DNA from: Bacillota bacterium
GTDB taxonomy: Bacteria; Bacillota; Bacilli; Alicyclobacillales; SLC66
DNA length: 5,725 bases
Direction of reading: 5' to 3'
Assembly: GCA_021797415.1 (NCBI GenBank)
Contig: JAJZZT010000480.1
Span: 1-5,725 of the forward strand
The notes under the pieces are model-generated. The model was not told where the DNA came from. It saw only the letters and a list, made by a program, of their open reading frames with translations, and did not search any database. Of this stretch, positions 1 through 5,097 are shown in pieces. The position numbers and the translations under genes were made by a program. Each line of letters opens with the position of its first letter. Position 1 is the stretch's first letter.

Positions 1-1
1 C

Positions 2-571
2 GATGACGACCTGCTGGAGGCGATCAGCCGCGGGGAAGGAACGGCGCTTGCGCAACTGTACGACCGGCACGCACTGACCGTCGAACGGATCGCCCGGCAG
101 TTGATCCGCGACGAGCAAAGGGTGCAGGACATCGTGCAGGAGGTGTTTGCGCGCATCTGGACCACGGGCGCGCGGCGCTACACGGCGATCAATTTTCACA
201 GTTGGCTGTATGTCCTGGTCCGGCGCATCGCGTTGGATTTCCTGCGCCATGAGCAACGCCGTCCGCAGACATTTGTGGCGGATGTGGAGCTTCTGGCGCA
301 TACGGTGGGCGAGCATGCGCAAGGCGCGGGGTGGGAGGGGATGTCCTCCTTGAAACTCGACTTGCTTCACGCCTTGGGTGATCTCCCGGAAGAGCAGCGA
401 TTGATCCTGAAAATGACGTATTTCAGCGGGTTTACGCTAAAAGAGACCGCTTCCCTGCTGGACATTCCCCTGGGGACCGTGAAAACTCGCCTCCATCAGG
501 GACTGTTGAGATTGCGCGGCATCATGTCGGATTGGGAAAGGGGAGACACGCATGAATCCGGACGCCGGTGA
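2..571 (+). CDS. ECF-type RNA polymerase sigma factor (5' end outside window)
   Basis: This is an extracytoplasmic-function sigma factor that would direct RNA polymerase to a small regulon when released by its anti-sigma factor. The frame is open from base 2, so the gene starts just left of the window; 189 residues are visible and probably only about ten are missing. Region 2 covers roughly residues 10-85, with the typical DIVQEVFARIW helix and the SWLYVLVRRIALDFLR stretch used in core binding and -10 recognition. Region 4 covers roughly residues 120-180, with the LPEEQRLILKMTYFSG helix and the LKETASLLDIPLGTVKTRLH helix-turn-helix that reads the -35. An internal TTG at 101 is not the start, because region 2 already begins upstream of it. 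The stop overlaps the anti-sigma gene by 20 bases, which suggests translational coupling. The subgroup cannot be fixed from sequence alone, although the RskA-type partner points to SigK/RpoE-like ECF groups. Confidence 0.95.
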   Translation, partial: DDDLLEAISRGEGTALAQLYDRHALTVERIARQLIRDEQRVQDIVQEVFARIWTTGARRYTAINFHSWLYVLVRRIALDFLRHEQRRPQTFVADVELLAHTVGEHAQGAGWEGMSSLKLDLLHALGDLPEEQRLILKMTYFSGFTLKETASLLDIPLGTVKTRLHQGLLRLRGIMSDWERGDTHESGRR

Positions 572-1457
572 TCATGCGGTCACGCACGATCATTTGCTGG
601 AATATGTGATGGGTGAGCTGGACGATGTCCAGGTAAGTCAGTTTGAACAGCATCTCGCGCGTTGTTCGCGCTGCCGCGGCGACGTGAAGGCGTTGTTGCC
701 CGTTCACGCCGAGCTGATGACGCTCCACCCGGATGCGCGGTTGCCGGATCGTCGTTCGCAGGCCAAGTCCGCGGTTCTGCAGCACGCTTTCTCCCGCCGT
801 CTGCCCAATCGCCCGGTGGAACCTGGAGAGGACGGACCGGCGCAGGCGGTGGTTGCCAAACCACCCGGCAGGCAGTGGGCGGGCGGTGTTCGCGGCCGTC
901 TGCGGTTTCGCCGCGCAATCCTTATTGCGGGTACGGTCAGCGCACTGTTGGTCGGCGGCGTGTTCGCGTGGAGCGAACACGCGGAGCGACCCGCAAACCA
1001 GCCGCCGTCTTTCGTTCGCACGGGAAAGACGACGGCAAACGAGTCTGGCGGCGCACACGGCAAAGCAGCGCACTGGCCGTCCGGTTCCGCGGGGTTGGCA
1101 GCTTCCTGGGATAATCCGGGCGCGCTGGCCGCGGCGCTCCACCCGACGTCCGCCTTTGCCGGCGCGCGCGGACAGGTTCGCCTGTTGTTGGCGCAAAACG
1201 CGAGCCGCATTCTGGTGCAGGTGGCCGAGGTGCCCATGCAGTCGCATCTTGGGTGCTATGCGGTATGGGAGGAGCAAAACGGCCGGCTGCGCAGCCTCGG
1301 CGAGTTCCTTGTCAACAGCAACGGGGCGGGGAGGATCGTGGTTCCGGTTCCCCCGGGCGGTCTGCGGGGCAGGATTGTGGTGACGCTCGAACCGCGCTGG
1401 GGTGATTCTGAGCCGCAGGGACCCGCCGTTCTTTCTGGGCAGATTGTCAGCGCCTAA
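552..1457 (+). CDS. RskA-type zinc-binding transmembrane anti-sigma factor
   Basis: This 301-residue protein should hold the upstream ECF sigma factor inactive at the membrane until an envelope signal triggers its cleavage or release. The N-terminal cytoplasmic domain (about 1-60) carries the zinc anti-sigma motif His34-x3-Cys38-x2-Cys41. A polar, proline- and arginine-rich linker of about 75 residues follows. One membrane segment spans about residues 122-140 (AILIAGTVSALLVGGVFAW), preceded by arginines, which places the C-terminus outside. The external part ends in an RskA-like C-terminal domain (about 185-299), recognisable from YAVWEEQNGRLRSLGEF and the final GPAVLSGQIVSA, as in Actinobacteria and Firmicutes RskA proteins. 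The ATG at 552 has a GGAAAGGGGAG ribosome site upstream and overlaps the sigma gene by 20 bases. The family is clear, but the inducing signal cannot be read from the sequence. Confidence 0.92.
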   Translation: MNPDAGDHAVTHDHLLEYVMGELDDVQVSQFEQHLARCSRCRGDVKALLPVHAELMTLHPDARLPDRRSQAKSAVLQHAFSRRLPNRPVEPGEDGPAQAVVAKPPGRQWAGGVRGRLRFRRAILIAGTVSALLVGGVFAWSEHAERPANQPPSFVRTGKTTANESGGAHGKAAHWPSGSAGLAASWDNPGALAAALHPTSAFAGARGQVRLLLAQNASRILVQVAEVPMQSHLGCYAVWEEQNGRLRSLGEFLVNSNGAGRIVVPVPPGGLRGRIVVTLEPRWGDSEPQGPAVLSGQIVSA

Positions 1458-1515
1458 AACCGGATGGGCGTCTGTGGCGTTCATAGGGCGAGAACACTGC
1501 GAAGAGGTAACCGGA

Positions 1516-2214
1516 ATGAACGCACAGCATGAGAAAATCCGCCTGTTGCTCCTCGATGACGCCCCGTTGTTTCGCGTTGGACTTAAAGAAATTCTGAATG
1601 CTGTTTCTGACCTGGAAGTGGCGGGGGAAGCGGAGAATGACCAGTCGGGGGTCGATCTTTGCCGCGATGTATCGCCCGACGTGGCGGTCGTCGGATGGGA
1701 GACGCAGCGTTTTTGCGCGCGCGATGCCATTGTCCGGTTGCGGTACGCCCGTCCGGAGATACGTGTGCTGGTGCTGGCCGCCGCCGCCGACGAGTCCATT
1801 TTGCGCGAGGTGTTTCACGCGGGCGCGGCGGGTCTGGCGCTGAAATCTGCCGCGCGCGATCAGATTGTGAGCGATGTGCGCCGGATCAGCCGGGGGCGGA
1901 TGGTGATCCCCGAAGAACTGTTGCGCATGGTCATGGAGGACTATTTGACGCGCGAACCGCCGTGCAAAGAGGGGGCGGAGTGCCTGACGGCGCGCGAGCG
2001 GGAAGTATTGAGACGCTTGAGCACGGGAGCGTCCAACAAGGACATTTCCGCAGCGCTCGGAATCAGCCCGAATACGGTGCAGAACCATGTGGTGAACATT
2101 TTGCGCAAACTGCGTCTGGAGAATCGCGTCCAGGCGACGGCGTACGCCGTTCGCAACCGTTTGACGCCGGACGTCCGGGGGAGGGACGCGGGTGCGGTCA
2201 CTGTGCAAAAATAA
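1516..2214 (+). CDS. LuxR/NarL-family response regulator with a degenerate receiver
   Basis: This 232-residue DNA-binding regulator has an N-terminal receiver (about 8-125) and a C-terminal LuxR-type helix-turn-helix (about 155-217). The HTH is intact: LTAREREVLRRL at 157-168, then SNKDISAALGISPNTVQNH and the recognition helix up to Leu199. The receiver keeps the acidic pair Asp14-Asp15 and the conserved Lys110. The phospho-acceptor position, where the family has an Asp in a PDVVLMD-like strand, reads PDVAVVGW with Gly60, and the switch Thr/Ser is Ala88. Ordinary aspartyl phosphorylation is therefore unlikely, and the domain may respond to dimerisation or to a ligand instead. The ATG at 1516 is preferred over the longer open frame from 1402 because GAAGAGG lies just upstream and LLLLDDAP then sits at the usual distance from the N-terminus. 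It lies 58 bases after the anti-sigma gene with no terminator between, so co-transcription is likely. No histidine kinase is visible. Confidence 0.9.
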   Translation: MNAQHEKIRLLLLDDAPLFRVGLKEILNAVSDLEVAGEAENDQSGVDLCRDVSPDVAVVGWETQRFCARDAIVRLRYARPEIRVLVLAAAADESILREVFHAGAAGLALKSAARDQIVSDVRRISRGRMVIPEELLRMVMEDYLTREPPCKEGAECLTAREREVLRRLSTGASNKDISAALGISPNTVQNHVVNILRKLRLENRVQATAYAVRNRLTPDVRGRDAGAVTVQK

Positions 2215-2278
2215 GCGGCCAACGGAGCGTGGAGGAAGAATGGAGGGAGAAAGACGGTGGCATCATTGGTGAATATAT

Positions 2279-2291
2279 TGTAAAATTTACA
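2279..2291. promoter_or_regulatory. Palindrome and possible promoter before galE
   Basis: TGTAAAATTTACA is a perfect 13-bp palindrome centred on A2285, inside an AT-rich island (about 2263-2312) in otherwise GC-rich DNA. Its right half, TTTACA (2286-2291), is also a 5/6 match to a -35 box, with a poor -10 (TAAAGA, 2309-2314) 17 bases downstream. A repressor bound here would block that promoter. The repressor is unknown, and the promoter is weak on the -10 side, so the galE start site may lie elsewhere. Confidence 0.35.
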
Positions 2292-2310
2292 GGTGCATAT
2301 CAATGAATTA

Positions 2311-2377
2311 AAGAGCCTGTTCAAAAAGAGGGCAGGTAAGCCCCGCGCAGTTCTGACCTCTTTTTGAACAGGCTCTT
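2311..2377. repeat. 67-bp long inverted repeat (perfect 21-bp arms), MITE-like or RNA hairpin
   Basis: The left arm (2311-2331, beginning AAGAGCCTGTTC) and right arm (2357-2377, ending GAACAGGCTCTT) are perfect reverse complements over 21 bases, separated by 25 bases. Beyond one G/A mismatch, three further pairs (CAG 2333-2335 with CTG 2353-2355) extend the stem inward. As RNA this would be a very stable hairpin ending three bases before the galE ribosome binding site. No U-tract follows, so it is not a standard intrinsic terminator. The sharply bounded perfect arms suggest a small non-autonomous mobile element or a dispersed genomic repeat. No convincing target duplication flanks it (TA on the left, ATA on the right). 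Confidence 0.85.
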
Positions 2378-2401
2378 ATAGGGGAAGAGGCGTTGCGGAT
2401 C

Positions 2402-3418
2402 ATGATGGTGCTTGTGACCGGCGGTACAGGCTATATTGGCGCCCATACGTGCGTGGAACTGCTGCGGGCGGGCCATGATGTCGTCGCGCTGGACAACTTT
2501 TCGAACAGCAAGCGCCAGGTTCTCCCGCGCATCCGGGAACTTGCGGGGAAAGACATGCGCTTTTATGAAGCGGATCTGCTGGATCCCGGGCAGGTCGAGC
2601 GCGTCTTTCAGGAGTGCGAGATCGATGCGGTCGTGCATTTTGCCGGCCTGAAAGCGGTGGGCGAATCGGTCGCGCAGCCAGTCCGGTATTACCACAATAA
2701 TGTGACGGGCACGTTGGTCCTGTGTGAAACGATGGCGCGGCACGGGGTGCGCCGCTTGGTTTTCAGTTCGTCCGCGACCGTCTACGGGGCGTCCGAAGCC
2801 GTCCCGTTCAAGGAGGATCTGCCGCTTGCCCCGGTGAACCCATACGGCGGAACCAAGGAGATGATCGAGCGGATCCTGCGGGACCTGCACCAGGCGGACG
2901 GCCGCTGGAGCGTCGCCCTGTTGCGCTACTTCAATCCGGTCGGCGCGCATCCGAGCGGCCGCATCGGAGAGGATCCAAACGGCGTTCCGAACAACCTGAT
3001 GCCGTATGTCACGCAGGTTGCGGTGGGCAAGCTGCGGGAGCTCTCGGTGTACGGAGACGATTTTGAGACAAGGGATGGCACGGGAGTGCGCGATTACATC
3101 CATGTGGTCGACCTTGCGCAAGGCCACCTGAAAGCGCTGGAGAAGGTGGCGGCGGGAACGGGCGTCGGAGCGTACAATCTCGGGACGGGGACCGGGTACA
3201 GCGTGCTGGAACTGGTGCGGGCGTTTGAACGCGCGTCCGGCGTCCGGGTTCCGTATCAGGTGGTCGGCCGCAGGCCGGGAGACGCGGCGGTCAGCTACAG
3301 CGATCCGACGAAGGCGCGCGAAGAACTGGGGTGGAGCGCGCGGCGCGGACTGAACGAGATGTGCGCGGACGCATGGCGCTGGCAGGCGCAGAATCCGCAG
3401 GGGTACGACGGGAACTGA
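2402..3418 (+). CDS. galE: UDP-glucose 4-epimerase
   Basis: GalE interconverts UDP-glucose and UDP-galactose in the cytoplasm with tightly bound NAD. It serves the Leloir pathway and supplies galactose for exopolysaccharide or wall glycans. From ATG 2402 the product has 338 residues, the same length as I recall for the E. coli enzyme. The NAD-binding Rossmann motif TGGTGYIG is at 6-13, and HFAGLKAVGESV at about 79-90. The catalytic Ser124 lies in SSSATVYG, with Tyr148 and Lys152 in YGGTK. ALLRYFNPVGAHPSG, GVPNNLMPYV, DGTGVRDYIHVVDLA and a C-terminal NPQGY all match GalE rather than other short-chain epimerases. GGGGAAGAGG at 2381-2390 is the ribosome site. A TTG at 2393 and an ATG at 2405 are alternative starts; ATG 2402 aligns best with the family. 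No galK or galT is beside it, so a role in polymer precursor supply is at least as likely as galactose catabolism. Confidence 0.97.
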   Translation: MMVLVTGGTGYIGAHTCVELLRAGHDVVALDNFSNSKRQVLPRIRELAGKDMRFYEADLLDPGQVERVFQECEIDAVVHFAGLKAVGESVAQPVRYYHNNVTGTLVLCETMARHGVRRLVFSSSATVYGASEAVPFKEDLPLAPVNPYGGTKEMIERILRDLHQADGRWSVALLRYFNPVGAHPSGRIGEDPNGVPNNLMPYVTQVAVGKLRELSVYGDDFETRDGTGVRDYIHVVDLAQGHLKALEKVAAGTGVGAYNLGTGTGYSVLELVRAFERASGVRVPYQVVGRRPGDAAVSYSDPTKAREELGWSARRGLNEMCADAWRWQAQNPQGYDGN

Positions 3419-3455
3419 TCTGCGGCGGCGCTGCGGCGGTGAATCCCCGCCGTGG

Positions 3456-3812
3456 ATGCAAAGCGAGCGCGCGGCCTACACGCGCCTGTTCGGCAAGGCG
3501 CAATCCATGCGCGACATGCTGCAGATCCAGCAGGCGCTGGCGCAGGTCAACAGCCAGATCGCGGCGCTGTCTGCGCAGATGCATTCCTTGCGCCGGTCGG
3601 TCGAGCTGTCGACGGTTTTTCTCACGCTTTCGACATCGACCTTCTCCAGCACCGCCCCGCCGCCGATCGTGACAGCGTGGGATCTGGCGGTGGCCACTCT
3701 CGGCGCCTCTGCCTTGTCGCTGTTGACGATGGCCGCCTGGGCAGTGCCGTGTCTGGCCTTGTTTTTCCTTGTCATCCTGATCGCCCGCGCGCGGATGCGC
3801 AGGAAACAGTGA
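3456..3812 (+). pseudogene. Truncated DUF4349-family membrane protein (C-terminal half only)
   Basis: The 118 codons from ATG 3456 resemble the second half of DUF4349 proteins. A helix with coiled-coil character (about 14-50) contains KAQSMRDMLQIQQALAQVNS, followed by the family's STVFLTLS strand at 52-59. A hydrophobic C-terminal segment (about 85-112) then ends in basic residues (ARARMRRKQ). Full-length members are usually more than twice as long, with a signal peptide or lipobox and an external N-terminal domain, none of which is present. The frame is closed by a TGA at 3351 inside galE. No Shine-Dalgarno sequence precedes ATG 3456, and it lies only 37 bases after the galE stop. The simplest reading is a remnant of a gene that lost its 5' half in a rearrangement downstream of galE. 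Expression as a short membrane protein, coupled to galE, cannot be excluded. Confidence 0.6.
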
Positions 3813-3819
3813 GGCGATA

Positions 3820-4434
3820 TCACGAAAATACGCGGAAACGGTCCTCCACCGGCTGGAACGTTTTTTCCGCCGGAGCCGCCGTGGGCTTGCCGAACGGCAT
3901 CTGGGCCAGCAACTGCCAGGTGGCGGGCAGGCCCCACTGCGCTTTCACTTTTTCGTCGATCAATGGATTGTAGTGCTGCAGGCTTGCGCCCAGTCCTTCA
4001 CTTTCCAGCCCCATCCAGACGACCAGTTGATGCATCGCGCTGGTGTGCTGCGACCAGACGGGGAAACGGTCCTGGTACAGGGCGAACTTCTCCTGCAGAT
4101 CCTCGACGACATGCTGATCCTCGAAGAACAGGACCGTCCCGTAGCCGTTCCGGAAGCTGTCCATTCTCTGCTGTGTCGCTTCAAATTGCCCATCCGGCAC
4201 GATCGCCCGGAGCACTTCCGTGGTGATGTCCCACAGTCTGTCGTGGTGCTTGCCGAGCAACAGGACGATCCGCGTGGATTGGGAATTGAACGCCGACGGC
4301 GTGTGTTTCACCGCTTCTGCAATAATCTCCCGGATGCGCTCGTCGCTGACCGGCGACGCTTTGGCGAGCGCGTAGATCGTGCGCCGCCCGCGCAGCGCTT
4401 TCCACAAGTCGGTGGAAGATGTGGTAGTTGACAT
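3820..4434 (-). CDS. Nitroreductase family protein (small Frm2/Hbn1-like type)
   Basis: This 204-residue flavoenzyme is expected to bind FMN as a dimer and to reduce nitro compounds, quinones or similar electrophiles with NAD(P)H in the cytoplasm. Signatures are GRRTIYAL at 16-23 (Arg17/Arg18 at the FMN phosphate), HTPSAFNSQS at 44-53, GYGTVLFFEDQ at 97-107, LGASLQHYNPLID at 148-160 and QMPFGKP at 178-184. This pattern belongs to the compact nitroreductase subfamily of Bacilli and yeast Frm2/Hbn1. The start at 4434 is chosen because AAAGGAGG (4449-4442) sits seven bases upstream; the open frame runs further to 4653 but that extension crosses the promoter region. The gene faces away from the HxlR regulator gene, which probably controls it. 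Its stop lies only 7 bases from the stop of the DUF4349 remnant. The true substrate is unknown. Confidence 0.93.
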   Translation of the reverse strand: MSTTTSSTDLWKALRGRRTIYALAKASPVSDERIREIIAEAVKHTPSAFNSQSTRIVLLLGKHHDRLWDITTEVLRAIVPDGQFEATQQRMDSFRNGYGTVLFFEDQHVVEDLQEKFALYQDRFPVWSQHTSAMHQLVVWMGLESEGLGASLQHYNPLIDEKVKAQWGLPATWQLLAQMPFGKPTAAPAEKTFQPVEDRFRVFS

Positions 4435-4519
4435 AAATGAGCCTCCTTTGCGCGGTGCATTTCGTGATGTTTTCGTTGCTGCGTTCCCAGAGGGACATGG
4501 GATAAACCAGATTCCGACA

Positions 4520-4541
4520 GAGGACTTTATATCATGTCCTC
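4520..4541. promoter_or_regulatory. Inverted repeat over the nitroreductase -10, candidate operator
   Basis: GAGGAC (4520-4525) and GTCCTC (4536-4541) form a perfect 6+6 inverted repeat around a 10-base AT-rich spacer. The spacer contains the - strand extended -10 and the likely -35 zone of the + strand promoter. A dimeric winged-helix repressor such as the adjacent HxlR protein could bind here and shut both promoters. Binding is inferred from position and symmetry only. Confidence 0.4.
4526..4534 (-). promoter_or_regulatory. Extended -10 promoter for the nitroreductase gene
   Basis: Read on the - strand, these bases are TGATATAAA, an extended -10 (TGn followed by TATAAA, 5/6 to consensus). 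No good -35 is seen at 16-18 bases, which is tolerable for an extended -10. Transcription would start near 4519-4520 and give a leader of about 85 bases before the start codon at 4434. Confidence 0.45.
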
Positions 4542-4548
4542 CGGCTTG

Positions 4549-4557
4549 TGCTATTAT
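4549..4557 (+). promoter_or_regulatory. Extended -10 promoter for the HxlR-family gene
   Basis: TGCTATTAT is an extended -10 (TGn followed by TATTAT, 5/6 to consensus). Transcription would start near 4563-4565, about 75 bases before ATG 4638, so the two downstream dyads would lie in the leader. The -35 zone (about 4529-4534) is weak. A rival is TTGAGA at 4575-4580 with CATAGT at 4600-4605, but its 19-base spacing is poor. Confidence 0.4.
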
Positions 4558-4585
4558 GCAATCTACAGGCGAGATTGAGAAGTAC

Positions 4586-4599
4586 GCACTTAGAAGTGC
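4586..4599. promoter_or_regulatory. 14-bp palindrome in the HxlR leader, candidate operator
   Basis: GCACTTAGAAGTGC is a perfect palindrome with 6-base arms around AG. It lies between the likely + strand start site and the regulator's ribosome site, where autorepression by a roadblock would work. Which protein binds it is not shown by the sequence. Confidence 0.4.
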
Positions 4600-4602
4600 C
4601 AT

Positions 4603-4620
4603 AGTATCGGAAAGGATACT
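4603..4620. promoter_or_regulatory. 18-bp inverted repeat before the HxlR ribosome site, candidate operator
   Basis: AGTATCGGAAAGGATACT has perfect 6-base arms (AGTATC/GATACT) around a 6-base spacer and ends two bases before the AAAGGAGG ribosome site. The AGTA/TACT half-sites recall the TACT/AGTA elements known for YodB, another HxlR-type regulator, although orientation and spacing differ. An autoregulatory operator is the likeliest role. Confidence 0.45.
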
Positions 4621-4637
4621 GCAAAGGAGGAAGATCC

Positions 4638-5015
4638 ATGGCCGAGGATCCATCCCAGTGCAAGGTTGAACAGGCGCTCAGCATTGTGGTGGGGAAATGG
4701 AAGCCCGTCATCCTGAGACACCTGCAGTTGCGGGGAACGATGCGCTTCAGTGAGCTCAAGAGCCGCATACCGGGAATCACGCAAAAGATGCTCACCGCCC
4801 AACTGAGAGAACTGGAAAAGGAAGATCTCATCCGCAGGGTTGTCTATCCCCAGGTGCCGCCGAAAGTGGAGTATTCCATGACCGACCACGGGCGTACGCT
4901 GCAACCGATCCTGCACATGATGCACGAGTGGGGAGTGGCGCATGTGGAGCATATGCACAGAGTGGAACAGAGAGCTGCGAACGGCAGGAGGGGACGCACG
5001 GACGCCGGGCGCTGA
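4638..5015 (+). CDS. HxlR-family winged-helix transcriptional regulator, probably thiol-based
   Basis: This 125-residue dimeric DNA-binding protein probably represses the divergent nitroreductase gene and itself. The fold is clear from GKWKPVILRHL (19-29), MRFSELKSRIPGITQKML (35-52, recognition region), LRELEKEDLIRRVVYPQVPP (56-75, wing) and VEYSMTDHGRTLQPIL (77-92). Cys8, in a CKVEQALSIVVGKWK context, is the only cysteine and sits 11 residues before the conserved Gly, as Cys6 does in B. subtilis YodB, which senses quinones and diamide. Electrophile or disulfide sensing is therefore a reasonable inference. The last 20 residues form a basic tail (RRGRTDAGR) not needed by the family. ATG 4638 has AAAGGAGG seven bases upstream. 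Possible functions besides stress sensing include aldehyde or formaldehyde response, as for HxlR itself. Confidence 0.93.
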   Translation: MAEDPSQCKVEQALSIVVGKWKPVILRHLQLRGTMRFSELKSRIPGITQKMLTAQLRELEKEDLIRRVVYPQVPPKVEYSMTDHGRTLQPILHMMHEWGVAHVEHMHRVEQRAANGRRGRTDAGR

Positions 5016-5054
5016 TCGCGGCGGCGGGCGGAATGCGACTGACCTGTGATTGGC

Positions 5055-5080
5055 GGATGGAGCGGACGGATGGAGCGGAC
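5055..5080 (+). repeat. Tandem 13-bp duplication upstream of xylA
   Basis: GGATGGAGCGGAC occurs twice head to tail (5055-5067 and 5068-5080) with no mismatch and directly abuts the xylA ribosome site AGGAGGGG (5081-5088). It may be a replication-slippage duplication, or paired binding sites for a regulator. The rest of the 82-base gap between the HxlR gene and xylA shows no recognisable promoter or terminator. Confidence 0.8.
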
Positions 5081-5097
5081 AGGAGGGGAGATTCGCC

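Noticed and set aside
1402..1515. Upstream extension of the response regulator frame
   Set aside because: It overlaps the end of the anti-sigma gene, lacks homology, and would put 38 extra residues before the receiver. ATG 1516 has a ribosome site at the right place.
522..1799. Long 425-codon open frame on the - strand
   Set aside because: It lies antisense to the anti-sigma and regulator genes, both well supported by domains and ribosome sites. Its translation is Arg/Pro/Ser-rich with no recognisable domain, which is typical of high-GC shadow frames.
2311..2377. The long inverted repeat as an ordinary intrinsic terminator
   Set aside because: The stem is followed by ATAGGGGAAG rather than a T-run, and it sits directly before the galE ribosome site.
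2321..3127. 268-codon open frame on the - strand across galE
   Set aside because: galE is unmistakable on the + strand, and the antisense translation shows no family features.
3434..3452. Small hairpin (CGGCGG/CCGCCG, 7-base loop) after galE as terminator
   Set aside because: The stem is only 6 bp in GC-rich DNA where such matches arise by chance, and no T-tract follows.
3331..3672. 113-codon + strand frame overlapping the end of galE
   Set aside because: Its translation is Arg/Ala/Ser-rich without a domain. It competes with galE and with the DUF4349-like frame, which shows real family similarity.
4435..4653. Upstream extension of the nitroreductase frame on the - strand
   Set aside because: The extra 73 codons cross the divergent promoter region and the start of the HxlR gene. 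The AAAGGAGG site clearly marks the start at 4434.
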